64,000 nt of DNA from Gnetum montanum. Lineage: Eukaryota > Streptophyta > Gnetopsida > Gnetales > Gnetaceae. This document shows positions 36,850 to 48,731 of this stretch, piece after piece. Both the position numbers and the translations under genes were made by a program. Every line of letters begins with the position of its first letter. The first letter of the stretch is position 1. The notes under the pieces are model-generated. The model worked only from the letters and a program-made list of their open reading frames with translations. It did not search any database and was not told the origin of the DNA. Location: NCBI GenBank assembly GCA_015680685.1, contig MNCI01007684.1, forward strand, positions 379,459-443,458. Direction: 5' to 3'.

Positions 36850-38190
36850 TGTGATGATTTAGAAGCTCATGTTAGAGTTGTTTATTTTAAGTAGGGTGTC
36901 TTATGATTCACTTTCAATGCTACGACTTTCACAATAGTTGATCCATTTTTGTTTGATTTTTTAAGCTCTTCATGTAAAAATTTATATTTTAAACCAATCT
37001 TTTTTCTTTTTAATTTTCTTATAAATTTTATAGAATTCTTCACAAAATTATAATATGTTATAAGGTCCAAACCTTTTAATCGATTTTATTGTAGCTACAT
37101 TGCAACCTTGTAATAAACATAAAGATATAACCACTGCTAACTACCTACATCCTTCATATATGTTGTAGGATCCACATTACATTGTCATTTTGGAAGAATT
37201 CAAATTCATCAAATAATTTTTATTTTATGTTTGTTTGGATGTCTTGAAGTTTACTCAAAACCATGCTTCACCAAGTTTGATCCTAAACATCCTACATTCA
37301 ACATGGAGAGAGGGTATGTAAAACCAATGCTTAAGAACAATATTATGAAATTGAAATTGAAAGGATTTTATTACATTCTCTAAGATTAAGACTTTTGAAT
37401 AAGAAACAACAAAAATAGAATTTTAAGAAAATGATTATGGGGATGTTAGAACTCAAAATAATTGAAACATAAGTACACCCTAAGATTTATAAAAGTTTAT
37501 AACTTAGTGCTACCTAGTAGAATCAAACCTATGACTTGGGGTTATCATTGTTTAAGAAAATGATTATGAATCCATTAGGATCTCTATTATGTAATTTTAT
37601 TAGTTAAAAAAACAAGTATGTTATTCTTTTAAAACCAAGGCACACATGCTCTAATTAGTATCTCCATCAATTATATTTATATTTTAAGCCTTTATACTTC
37701 TAAATTATATTCGTATTAATAATGAATTATCCTTCAATCCTTCACCTATCTCAAAGGTACTAAGATGATGAAGCTAATATTTTTACTTATAATGTTATCT
37801 CCAGTATGATTGGCAATTAGCACCATATCAAAACATAACTTTGTTAATAACTCTAATTCTAATCGTTATTTTTAATCTACAAATCGACTCAAAAGAAAAA
37901 GAAGAACAACATACTTTCATCTCCAAAATAATGTAGACTCTCGTTTCATATCAACTAGAGTTGTTATCATATTTAAGGTCTACAAGAATATGGTACAAAT
38001 GTTACACAATATTTAGCAGAAAATAAATAAAATGGATGCATTACACAACTAAGGTGTCTAATCTACTCAAATGATATTATAGCTATTTTTCTTTTCTTTT
38101 AGTGAAAATAGTTTCCTAAGCTACTTTAATATTTGATTTTCAACTTTTGATATCATGCTTTGAGTTTTATCTAGCAATTGTAGAATTTGT
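36850..38190 (+). other. Decayed third copy of the 59760-61170 region
   Basis: Blocks line up in order with the right-hand gene locus: 36940-37010 with about 59850-59920, 37085-37390 with about 60130-60360 (shared TTGTAGCTACATTG, GAATTCAAATTCA, GGATGTCTTGAAGTTTA), and 38125-38190 with about 61125-61190. The exon at 60772 is not readable in this copy. A SINE-like insert sits at 37440-37550. This is likely an old duplicate of the gene's intron side, or a dispersed repeat shared by both. Confidence 0.45.
37440..37550 (-). repeat. SINE-like insertion with perfect 18-bp target duplication
   Basis: The insert is flanked on both sides by TTTAAGAAAATGATTATG (37422-37439 and 37551-37568). On the minus strand it reads CCAAGTCATAGGTTTGATTC (box B like, usual GGTTCGANTC), then GGTAGCACTAAGTTATAA and a body ending TTTGAGTTCTAACATCCC. 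Box A is missing, so the copy is 5'-truncated. Related copies are at 22864, 43548, 54186 and 62611. Confidence 0.8.
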
Positions 38191-38347
38191 TATTTGTTGC
38201 AATATTTACAAATAGCCACATCCTCCATCACTATTATAATTAAAACATTGATACAGAAATTGAACGGATAACCTACTCCCTCGCTATTGTAACTAATACA
38301 ATGAAGACTGACAAAGATACAAGTTGATGAGATGTAGATTGCACAAG

Positions 38348-38441
38348 CCGCGATATCACCACCAACGCGATATCGCATCCGTTGCGATATCGCGTACACG
38401 ATATCACGTCTCTCCCTGCGATATCGCATACGCGATATCGC
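38348..38441 (+). promoter_or_regulatory. Array of six GATATC palindromes upstream of the LTR TATA box
   Basis: GATATC cores start at 38352, 38369, 38386, 38400, 38420 and 38434, mostly within GCGATATCGC or CGCGATATCGCG. They end about 20 bases before the TATAAATA box. Worn forms (GATATCGGATATT, GGATATCCAATATC, GATATCGCATATATC) lie at the same place in LTRs A, G and D1. The position suggests an enhancer of the LTR promoter; this is inference. Confidence 0.65.
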
Positions 38442-38469
38442 GGTCCGCCGCCATATCTATAAATAAGAG

Positions 38470-38841
38470 NNNNNNNNNNNNNNNNNNNNNNNNNNNNNNN
38501 NNNNNNNNNNNNNNNNNNNNNNNNNNNNNNNNNNNNNNNNNNNNNNNNNNNNNNNNNNNNNNNNNNNNNNNNNNNNNNNNNNNNNNNNNNNNNNNNNNNN
38601 NNNNNNNNNNNNNNNNNNNNNNNNNNNNNNNNNNNNNNNNNNNNNNNNNNNNNNNNNNNNNNNNNNNNNNNNNNNNNNNNNNNNNNNNNNNNNNNNNNNN
38701 NNNNNNNNNNNNNNNNNNNNNNNNNNNNNNNNNNNNNNNNNNNNNNNNNNNNNNNNNNNNNNNNNNNNNNNNNNNNNNNNNNNNNNNNNNNNNNNNNNNN
38801 NNNNNNNNNNNNNNNNNNNNNNNNNNNNNNNNNNNNNNNNN
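38470..38841. other. Assembly gap (372 N)
   Basis: A run of N within solo LTR H. Reading frames that cross it have no meaning. Confidence 1.
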
Positions 38842-39246
38842 CGTGTGGTGATCCCAGTAATGATTAGCATTTGGTAGCCACAGTTGCACAGTTCAGGGTG
38901 TGTACGGTAAGTGGGAATGGATGCTGATGCTAGGACTTAGTGCTGTAGTTAGAATTAGTTAGTTTCTCAACCCTTTACCTCATAGCTTAGGAGATAAATC
39001 GAAAAATACCAAAAAAATCATATACCTCAGACTTGCTTAACCATACACCATGACACATACAAGCAAGCCTAGGAAGACAACGAACGATTAACCCCAAGTG
39101 TTTCTTGTGGCATTAAGGCATTTAGTCTGCGGAGTTCGACCGGATCGTGCGTACACGCTCGTATTCGTATGGTTGAGTGTAGGGGTACCTCGCCACTCAT
39201 CACAAGTATTCTTTAACTATGTCACCTTGGCTGGGGGTTGGTAGCA

Positions 39247-39420
39247 CACAAGCCAAATAGATACAAAACCTGATTTCAAAATGCTTCTTCAGACGATACT
39301 TGAGCTTGGTTTCAATCTCATAAATGTTTGGCCCATTGTAGGACTAGAGCACAGCCCTCTCCCAGCATTCTCTTTCCCACAACATCATCTCAATGCTTTT
39401 TGTTCTAGCACTGTTAAAAG
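39247..39420 (-). other. Possible decayed exon (weak)
   Basis: The minus strand has an acceptor-like TTTTAACAG at about 39413-39421, then a readable stretch (SIEMMLWERECWERAVL, one stop, SYNGPNIYEIETKLKYRLKK, HFEIRFCIYLACVLPTP) and a donor-like CCAAG/GTGACA near 39230-39240. The stretch has codon-like composition and is not part of any retrotransposon I could recognise. One stop is present. I do not recognise the protein. Confidence 0.25.
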
Positions 39421-39516
39421 AAAAATCAAAATAGAGACCCATATAAACTAGTAAATGGTAAATCTTAACATACCATCATGTGTGCATGTGCTTATATTAT
39501 AGCTTTGTGTTTGGTG

Positions 39517-39984
39517 AAAGCGTGCAAGCATGGATTGATAAGGTTGGTTGATAGAAAAAAATAGAAAGCTATGCATCAAAAGAATCTGATTTGTGGAAGC
39601 TAGGAGGTGTTGAGGATTCATGATTCTGAATGTGTTTGGGTACATGTGCCTCAAGAAAAAGTGGGGATGGGCTTGTAAGCAAGCATTGATAAGGTTGGTT
39701 GATAGAAAAAAATAAAAAGCTATGCATCAAAAAAATCTGATTTGTGGTAGTGACTAGTCAAGAATTCATGATTCTGAACATGTGTTTGGGTACGTGTGCC
39801 TCAAGAAAAAGTGGGGACAGGCTTGTAAGCAAGGATTGATAAGGTTGGTTGATAGAAAATAAATAAATAGCCATGCATCAAAAGAATCTAATTCATGGAA
39901 GCGACAATTCAAGGATTTACAATTCAAGTATTCATGATTCGGAACATGTGTTTGGGTAAATGTGCCTCAAGAAAAAGTGGGGAT
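39517..39984. repeat. Three tandem units of about 155 bp
   Basis: Units start at about 39517, 39669 and 39829, each with GATTGATAAGGTTGGTTGAT near the start and GCCTCAAGAAAAAGTGGGGA near the end. They differ by small changes and one internal extra piece in the third. No frame is conserved. Confidence 0.85.
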
Positions 39985-41904
39985 GGGTTTGTAGCCAGGG
40001 ACATGATAAAGAAAATTTAAATATATTAGTTTTTAAAAAAAATTAAATGTCATAAAAAACATTATAAAATTCAAGTACAATGCATATCATAAAAAAACAT
40101 TGTAAAATATATAACAAGTATAATGTAAATTCAAAATATTGCTAATGATTAAAAATTGCACAGAAGATTGCAATATCACGGTTAAACTGGTGTAAGAAGA
40201 TTTGCAAAGGTATGGAGGGCATCAAATCCATTTTCTTTCTCAAGAGCCGTAATCCGACCAAACATATAATTTCTACAACCAAAATCACATCAATAAAATG
40301 AAACCCTTTTGTTACTCAATCTAATTTTTTCAGGAATGGAATTAAGCCCCAGGCTCAACCAAATTTATAACAAATCTAGTTTGCTAATACTTTTGTTCAA
40401 CAACAACGTGTGAGTAGCAATGTATGGACATGTTGAAAAGGATCACATTATAAAAAGACAACTTAACTAACTAGGCACACCCCAGTAACTCACTTCGCAA
40501 ACATTGATCCAAAACTTTTAATGCACGGAAGGGGAAAGTAAAAACAGAGCGGCATGAGGATGCATATGGCCATTGGCCTTGTGCTGCTGGGCTTCATTGC
40601 CTCATGAGCAAACAGATTTTTAAAAACAGGTTGAACAAGCATCCATCCGTCCGTCATCATGTTTGTGACTGATGACGCATGACGATGACCCTGTTCTGTT
40701 TTTTCTTTTCTGGAAAAAGATCAAAAACCAGCAATAAACAACCCACGTGAATGTGTGAGTCATGGCGGAACCTTTGACGTTCCCAAAGGCCAATCCATGC
40801 AAATGCAATGTTTTCCCCGTCCCCTCTCCGTATGAGGCAAACTTTTGGCCTTTCAGCCTTCGGTTAACAAAGTAGCCCTTTCGGTTAACAAAGTAGCCCT
40901 TTTGTGATTTCCGTGTGTTTGTTTATTCATTGGTACTCCCTTGTTTTCTGTGGTCTATGTATGCGGAAGCCATTAATCTTGATTGCTTGTTTGCCATTTA
41001 ACAATGAAATGAAGTTTCTCGTAAGATTCAGAATGGGAGAAGATGGGTAAGATTTTAATGCACAATGAGAACAAGGCAAGAACCAAAACCAAAAAGGCAA
41101 GAATAATAGCAGGCAAGGAGACCATTTCAATGTATATAAACTAATCCAGACAAAATTTTATTAGAAATTATGAAATAGGTACCCATTGCAGATTTTAATG
41201 TGCTTCTGTACACTCCCCGAATTTAACGCGCACAGTTTGTCAAAATTTATCGGAAATCACCAATCACCAATCTCCGGCCCATAGATAAAAAGGTATCTAT
41301 CTAGCCTTTTCATTATAACCAAAGAAGGAGAAGAATACCCTTAATGTTTACAAACCCAAGCTTGTGCTGATGTTACCATTAACGAGTTTTCCTTTAATAA
41401 AAGTAAAGTTTCATTCATTGTTTGATGTTAATGCACTTTAAATGGATTGCACCACGCCGGTTCAGTGCTGTGACACCAAATTCTACCATCATCAGGAGAG
41501 TCGTGGCCCTTCACAATTGCGTGACGTCAGAGTGATTGGCACTGTATCCATGATTTCATAATGAGCAACTTAAAAATGAAGTTCATTGTCTCTGGCCAGG
41601 ATTTCACGTTGTTCGTGAGTGCATATCTTGCATTTTTATACCAAAATTGAACTCCTCACACGTTTTTACAGGATTGATTTTTGCAACCAAGAGCGTTTGT
41701 TGGGGAGGGGCCGGCAGGATGAAGGCGCAACTTTAAAAACGTTGGTCTGTTATCTCCGTACCACAGCCTGGCTGCTCGCCGTGGATCTCCGTACCGCACA
41801 TTCCGACATGGCTTCTCACATTCCGCACATTCCAACTTTAAAAATGAACAATGAACGACTCTTTCCGGACACACAATCTCTGAACCGTCAACCATGCATA
41901 TGAA
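39985..41904. other. Low-copy-looking sequence, no gene recognised
   Basis: Base composition is more mixed and CpG is better kept than in the retrotransposon regions, especially 40500-41900. A TGACGTCA palindrome (usual bZIP site) occurs at about 41522-41529. Short open frames (41619-41903, 41656-41955) have no recognisable motif. A 27-base phrase containing TTTCGGTTAACAAAGTAGCC is repeated back to back at about 40857-40902. Confidence 0.4.
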
Positions 41905-42490
41905 GATGTCCTTGAGCACCGAGGCAGTGGATATGCAGTACCTGTCTGCTGTCATTCACATGCAGCCTTTGCCAGCCACAAGTTCTTCTTTAAACTGCTA
42001 AATGAACAATGAACGAATCTTCCCCCGACACACAATCTCTGGTCTCTTATCCTTGGCCACGGACAGTTACAGTTCATACATAATTTTACCGTCGGATTTG
42101 CGTTGCTGCTACAAATATTCTGGCACTGCTACAACTATTCCAATGGAACCTCTTCTTCGTTGCACCGCCGTAAGCTAACTTGGTGACTGCACGGCTCCAC
42201 AGCTCACCCGCACTGACAAACGGACAAACATTCTGCAACATGAGAGCGCGTCTGAAAACGCAGTGGCCTGCCAATGGCACCAAGTGAGCCAGTGCTGTGT
42301 ATTGATGAGATAAAGTCACAAAAATGGTAATGGTATTTTTAATTATCATATTATTTACCTTTGTGATGGACAACTGAAAGCATGTACTAGAACATAACAG
42401 GTACTGCTCTCTCTTGATCTTCTTGCAACATTATAATTTTGCTCAAGTTGATTTCTTTAATGATTCTCATTGTCATTTCAACTTTATCAG

Positions 42491-42702
42491 ATGAAAATGC
42501 AAAGTGGTTGAGATGGAAAAGAAGATGCTATGAAAATTAGCAGACTATGTTTCCGTATCATGCATAGCTGTTATCGTATACGAAGTTTACAAAGATATTG
42601 CACGAAAAGCTGCAAAAAAAAGTTGCACGGACACTAACACAAAAGGAATTCAAAGCAGTACTCAACCTACTTCCTTCGGCTCTTTAACTGCCAAAATCAT
42701 AA
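42491..42702 (+). pseudogene. Dead copy of the terminal exon
   Basis: An acceptor-like pyrimidine tract ending TTTATCAG precedes ATGAAAATGCAAAG, matching the exon at 60772. An early TGA and frame shifts follow. The later part VSCIAVIVYEVYKDIARKAA, then (after a shift) LTQKEFKAVLNLL and LPKS, matches the duplicated exon at 61569-61742. The first exon is deleted from this copy, so it is a pseudogene. Confidence 0.7.
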
Positions 42703-43547
42703 ATTTTCTCTCATATATATATGTTGGTGGTGGTATTATAGAAGTCATTTTCCATGCTACTCTAATATTTGATTTTTTACGTTTGATGTCATACTTCAGG
42801 TTTCATCCGGTAATGATGAAATCTAGTACCATGTTAGTGCATTCAAAATCAAATCTAGTAATGGAGTGTATGCTTAGTACATGTTAGGTTGATTTTTCTA
42901 TTTGGATAGGTTTTTGGTTGGTTAATCTTAGTACAAAGTGTTTGAATTTTATTATAATATAAATTTTATTAGTCAATTTTGGTAATTTATGTTTAAATTT
43001 TCATACCATTTAACAAGATTGGAATAAAATTTCAGTTTATTTAGTTGATATGAATATTAATTTTGTGCAAGTGAAAATGGATGGGTTTCGACGAATTTTC
43101 CATGAAGTTGCAAATTCTGATGATATTCACTAGATTGCAACATTCTTGAATAATCATTATTTGTGAAAAAAATTGGTCAATTAATTTCTATAATTACAAT
43201 CTTCCCATATTTGATTAATTGCCTCCATGTTATTTATGCCAAAGAAAATTCGTTCAAAATTCGTGCAATTTGTTTTCAAGGAAAATATTAGGATTTTTCT
43301 TATTTGCACAAATTTAATTGAAGAATAAAGTTACTCCAATTTAACCACAAGAAAATGTCATAAAATTCCCATATAATGTTTTACCTTTGTGTTGCACCAT
43401 TTCTTTAAATGTCCCAAGTACAATAATATATTTTCTTTAAAGTAATATTTATAGAATTTTTAAAAATAAATAGCGGTGTTTGTTTTTTAAGTTATAAGAT
43501 TAAAGTTCAAGCATAAGTACAAACACCTAAAATGATTTAATTAGTAA

Positions 43548-43660
43548 CAATGAGGTGTTAGCCTAGTGGTAAGACTCTTGATCTGGAAACTTTAAGTTAT
43601 ATGTTTGATTTTGGTGGGCTATATTGTTTTGATGGTAAACATTATTTAAAAAATATATAT
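43548..43660 (+). repeat. SINE-like copy (1)
   Basis: GTGTTAGCCTAGTGGTAAGA looks like a tRNA-type box A (TRGCnnAGTGG), and TATGTTTGATTTTGG stands where box B (GGTTCGAnTCC) should be, about 35 bases on. It lies inside the segmental duplication, so the copy at 62611 is the same insertion duplicated. Confidence 0.6.
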
Positions 43661-43810
43661 TTTGGGTTCAAACATCCTTTTCCTTTAAATGATTTAAATA
43701 ATTGAAATCAAAAGTTTTACCATTAAGTATAAGATAATTTTATAAAATATATCAAAATTTAAGCTAGAGCTTATTATCTTATTACGTAAGAGGTTATTGA
43801 TTAAAGTAAC

Positions 43811-44892
43811 TAATTAGTGGTGAAGCAATCCAACACCCAACCATATAAGTTGCAAGTGTTTCACACATGACCAAATCGTAATTCATGGACAAGGCAATGT
43901 GATTATAGTAGTAATTGGTTTAAGCTTGAGACCATTCTCTTCCCACTTGGAGCTAGTGAAGTCTACATGTACGATTTAGCTCATAGTGAGGTATAAGATC
44001 TGTTGATGTTGTTTGGCCATCTTACCCCTAGCGAACATGGTGAAGTGAAAAGAGTTTCTAAGTCTGACTAAAACAATAAACAAATCTATTCTATCCTAAG
44101 GTGATGAGTATCATGTCTTGACCTTTCATAAACACCTTGGGCTTCAAGTAACTACTACTAGGATTACCAAGTACTTTGCTACTAGGTGAACCAAAAGATA
44201 ACACTACTAGGTTACCAAGCAATTACACTTAAGTGCTCAAGATCAGTTGTACTTATCCCACTTAATACCAATAATGGTAAACTACATGGAAAAGTAAACC
44301 TTAACTAAGAAAATAGTGTACATTATTTTAAGTAAAATAGTAAACTAGGAGAATGCTACAATAGTATGAAATAGGTTGATCTTTATTGCTAGTCACACTT
44401 GTGCCCAAGTACAAGAAATTAGAATAAAGATTCCATACACTACATCACACTACACTATGGACATTCACACTTCTAACTGCTAAAGACTAACTCATCAAAA
44501 CAAACTACAAGAGTTACACTACTATTGAATAAAAACTTATTACAGATCCATGTGCTTAAGTGTTGTATTTATAGGCTACCACGCATCCCTTGATATCGCA
44601 TATATCATAACATAGGTAGTGCTACAATATTGAATATTCGATATTGTAGTCTACAAAATTTTAATTTATCAGATCCCACAACTAACTAAAAATTTATCCT
44701 TGAGTTAAAAAAAAATAAGGATAGAGTTCCTTACAAAATGAAGAGGTAGATTTACATGACACTTTATGCCACAGTGGTGTTTTTACAAAAATGACATAAG
44801 ACATGACAAGACAAACTTTGATAAAAAATAAAATTAGTTGAAGCTCGATGTAGCCTATGTGGTTCCTAGTGTTGGTGGTGGCTCATCCATCA
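43811..44892 (-). repeat. 3' LTR of D1 (1082 bp)
   Basis: Plus-strand ends are TAATTAGTGG (worn TGATGAGTGG) and CTCATCCATCA. TATAAATA lies on the minus strand at 44566-44573, with GATATC/ATATCG-type motifs just upstream in U3. It is very similar to 48732-49783 and 62870-63949. Confidence 0.85.
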
Positions 44893-47611
44893 GTTGCTTC
44901 CCCTTGTCATCATGCTTCTAGAATTTGTATCTATTCAAGAGCACTTGTAGTTTTTGCTCCTTCATTCTTAGGTCATGTACCATCCATACTTGGTGTGCAA
45001 TGTGTGATAGAGTAGGTACATCCCATGCACATGGTAGCTACAAAAACATTTAATTTTCTTTAACATACCATGCTACAAACTACCTCTTTGTTCTTCAAAT
45101 GCTTTGGCCTTGGCTCATAACTTATGATAATCAGACAATCTTCTTGCCAAATTTGCTATAACATCCTTTTACCCTTGGTAACCAACCTTAACTGCTTCTA
45201 TTTCATAGTTTTCCACTTGAAGTTTCTATAAAGCATCTTTTCTATCCACAAAATCTTTCTCGTAGAATTCATATGTGGTAGCTACTTGTTGTTCAAGTTC
45301 ATTTCTAGGCCTACTTGTTGTTAGCATGGCCAAGTTAGCATAATGAAGGTTAGCTAACCCCATGTATTCTTTTAGATCCTCTATTTATAGGTCTTTTTTT
45401 TTTTTACTTCCATTTGGTGGACATGAGCATAACTATCCAATATGGGTTACTAGTCTAGATTTTGCATTGATATGGCATTGATTTGGGCTTTAGCCATCTA
45501 GATCTCCTTCTCAATGATTTTCTTATATATCCGCACCTAGACATGAACATGTTCATTAAGCCTTTCATGCTTCTTAGCTACATTTTGCCATGCACTAATC
45601 TAAATAGTTAACTTCTTTCTAGTTTCACATATCTCCTCCATTAAGAGGGCCTTGTTTTCTCTTGCTAAGTAGCTCATGTCTTGGTTAACCCTCATAAGTT
45701 ATTCCCTCAACTAATGGATGCTTTTCTCCATGATGTTCTTTTGCTTCTTGATGTTGATTAACCTAGTGTTATCTACAACGAGTTGTGTGTTTTCTTCTTA
45801 TTCTATAGTGAGTGCCTTACCATGTGCGTATGCCTGCACTTCTGCTACTAAGGCATTTCACACACCTTTCTCCTTATTTTCTTCCACATACTTGTTTTTC
45901 TCTATTCTAAATTGGTCTAACTAGTTAGCTAAAACATATTGTGTTGGATATCTACATTTAATCCTTAGGATCACAAGCTCTTCTTATAGTTTAAGGATTT
46001 CAACTTATGTAGACTTTGCCTTGGTCTTTGTCATAACCAACTTATCTTTGGTTACGATCAATTCTAACTACATTGTAATCACCTCACTTGGGATGTCCAA
46101 AAGAGTTGTCATTACTTGCCCAATCTACAAGAGTTGAACTAGCACATCCTCATGATTAGTAGGAGTCATTGCAGTAGTAGCTAACATTTGAGCATTTCTT
46201 GCTCTAGTTAAATCAGTTGGCAGAATAACAAGTATGTTGAAAGATTCTTTGATGTGATCTCTAATCATTTTTGTAGCTCCCACTACATCTTGGTACTTCA
46301 TAATCACAACCATGCTTCTTATTTTATTTTAAGCATCACTTAGAATGATGCAACATTCCTAGAGATCTATTGTGACCATTGGACCTCTCCTCTTGAAGAC
46401 AAAGATATCTATCCACTTACAGGATTTGTGGAAACTATGGGATGCATGACACTATCAATTACTCTATAATGGTTGGCCTCCTCCCATATTCCCCAATTGA
46501 TAGTCTTTGCAATTTTTTGCAAATGAGTCATTAATGATCTACAATCCTATGATAGTGGTGGTGGAGCTTGTTATTGCTACTATTGTTTTTGTTGCTATTG
46601 CTATTGTTGTTGCTCCTACTAACCACTAGGTTCCACTTGTTGTTGTTGTTTACTAGTTTGTGTGGTTTCCTCAACTTCTATTTCTTCCTCCATCTAATCT
46701 TTCTTTGGTGGTTCTTGCTTGAGCATTCTAGCATATGAGACATTTTGGACATTCCTAAGGATGCCATTAGTACACCCCAGGATTTCAACACATCTTCATA
46801 GCTTCCTAATTAGGGAAGGAAATGGAAGTGTGAGCTTGCCTACCTACTTTTCCTCAAATTACCTTTGAATCTCCATAAAATAGAGTTGTGCGATATTGGC
46901 ATTGTATTTTCCCATCAGAATTGCACTTCCTTTGGCTGCATAGGTGGACAATCTATTCAATCTCTTTGTGGGAAATAGATGGTATGTGCCAATTTTGAAA
47001 TAAATTCTTTCATCTAGAGTTAACTCATTACACTCCTTATCTTCTTTACCATATGTCATCTTTAACCATAGTTTTCTGGTTTCTATGTATGATCTTGTGA
47101 ATAGATGTGCTTGTCTTGCCCCTTCATTGGGCATGTTCAAAGCTTCTACTATCACTTTGACTGAATATGAAAATGAGACTCCTTCGATATTAACCATAGC
47201 ATCCTCTTCTTTATTATGACAGAATTGGTAAGTCTCCCTTATATACCATTCACCACTATTTGAAAGGATGGTCCATAGCAATGACACTTGGAGTTGCATT
47301 CTTACTGCATGTGGAACAAACTCTACGAATGAACCAAAGTTCATCTCCAAAGTTACTAGGTTCAAGAGTATCTTCTCTTGGATGATTTGGAGGTATTCTT
47401 GTGATAGTGTGAGGCACTATCCTTGTACTTGTGGTTCTTCCACCTCCCCCTGAGATGACTATCTAGTGGTAGGATTTTCTTGATGGATACTAAAAGATTG
47501 AGCCTCCTATCTCGTATGTTCTACTTATGGCTGTTATACTCTTGTTTGGCCTCTTGGTTGTTTGCTTACTGGCTATGAGGGTCCTCTTGTTGCTTCTCTC
47601 TTTGGGGCCAT
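44880..47611 (-). pseudogene. Non-pol ORF of D1 (coiled-coil-like, unknown)
   Basis: The start (MAPKREATRGPS) follows a splice-acceptor-like AATGATTGTAG, shared with element E. The best open part is 47365-46859: MNFGSFVEFVPHAVRMQLQV, then ERIYFKIGTYHLFPTKRLN, RLSTYAAKGSAILMGKYNAN. Next come a Gln-rich tract (about 46570-46660), a long Glu/Lys-rich coiled-coil-like region (46320-45400) and an end DDKGKQLMDEPPP that enters the LTR. About one stop per 40 codons makes it dead now. Conserved wording in E, D2 and D3 shows it was once a real protein. I do not recognise its family. Confidence 0.65.
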
Positions 47612-48731
47612 CTACAATCATTAAGGATTTAGTAATTATTAGAATATCTTCTCTGATTTTGATAAATCCTTTCCTTTCTCATACCCTTAGTTAGATCAAA
47701 TTCTTAGCTTACTATGATTGTAGAGATACAAAAATTTTCAAAAAGAAACACCATAAGTGTTAATTTTCTTATAGCTCTTCATATTTATCCATTTCATTCT
47801 TTTTTATGACTCATAATGGTTAGTATGGTTCATTAAGAGGATGATTTAAGAGTTTATGGAGTTAATGTGATTAATTTTTATTAAAAAAATTTAACTTTTA
47901 CTTGATGCTTACCCTTATAATACCTTTCGGATGTTAGCAAATTTTAACTTCAATTCTTGTTATATCCCACTAGGAAAACCCCCACAACCATGGTGAGAGC
48001 TTTGTGATCAACTAGGTTCAAGAAGCACAAAAATCAGAGCTACAAGTGTGGAGTTATGAGAATTGGAAGTTGGAAGGCTAGAGCTCAAATTGTAGAAGAA
48101 AATTGGTAAAATCTCCCTTCGCTCAAATGTGAAAAATGATGAAAATTCGACTAAGTGTCCATGTATATATAGATTTTATGGGCTCTGATATCGAAGGCAA
48201 AAAATTCACATTTTCCAATAATATTTGAGGATAAAAAATGGATCATTTGGAATGTTTAAAAGGTATCAAGCATGTTCAAAGGGTCTTGGTCTATGGATGA
48301 TGCATACTTTTCGAGAATTTGGCATAGAAATTCATAAAGAAGAGATCTTGAGATATGAAAGTTCATGAAGTGTTGATAAGATGAATTAGATGGGTAAGGA
48401 CTTCATGTGGAATGGATAATTTGAGTGACAAAAGAATTTTTTATTAATGTTTATTGATGTTGAAAGGCTTAAGATGATGTGGAATCACTTGCTAGGTATA
48501 AGAGATAATAACTATACAAGTGAATCCTCCCCAAAGAAGGCTCCAACCCTTAATGCCCTTGTATAACCACATCTAAAAGTGTCCATAGGCATTCAAGGCA
48601 TTGAATGTAATGCATACTTGTTTAGCAAAACAAACATGTTAGTACCACCAAGATAGGAAAATTACTCTATGTTACACAAATCCACAAGTTATGATTATTC
48701 ATATAGTAAGATAAAATGGACTTAGAAGGGA

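Larger units (their letters stand above)
38325..39202 (+). repeat. Solo LTR H with 5-bp target duplication
   Basis: The ends are TGATGAG (38325) and CTCATCA (39202), a perfect 7-base inverted pair, flanked by CAAGT on both sides (38320-38324 and 39203-39207). A TATAAATA box lies at 38458-38465. The tail reads GTATGGTTGAGTGTAGGGGT, matching G. The middle is lost in the N run 38470-38841, so a larger element collapsed in the assembly cannot be excluded; the flanking duplication and total length (878 with Ns) favour a solo LTR. CpG sites are far better kept than in the other copies, so it is probably young. Confidence 0.85.
41905..43810 (+). repeat. Left copy of a segmental duplication
   Basis: 41905-42300 matches 56938-57320 (GATGTCCTTGAGCA, CTGTCTGCTGTCATT, CTCCACAGCTCACCCGCACT and more). 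Then 42305-42720 matches 60575-60800 plus 61590-61745, and 42715-43810 matches 61745-62869. The part corresponding to 57320-60575, including the first exon, is missing here. The LTR of D1 follows at exactly the point where D3's LTR follows in the right copy. Confidence 0.85.

Noticed and set aside
38324-38889. Three frames crossing the N run
   Set aside because: They consist mostly of unknown residues; artefact of the gap.
43548-43620. Possible tRNA gene
   Set aside because: Only box A and a worn box B are present; no acceptor stem or clover-leaf pairing is evident, and the same unit is repeated as a dispersed element.
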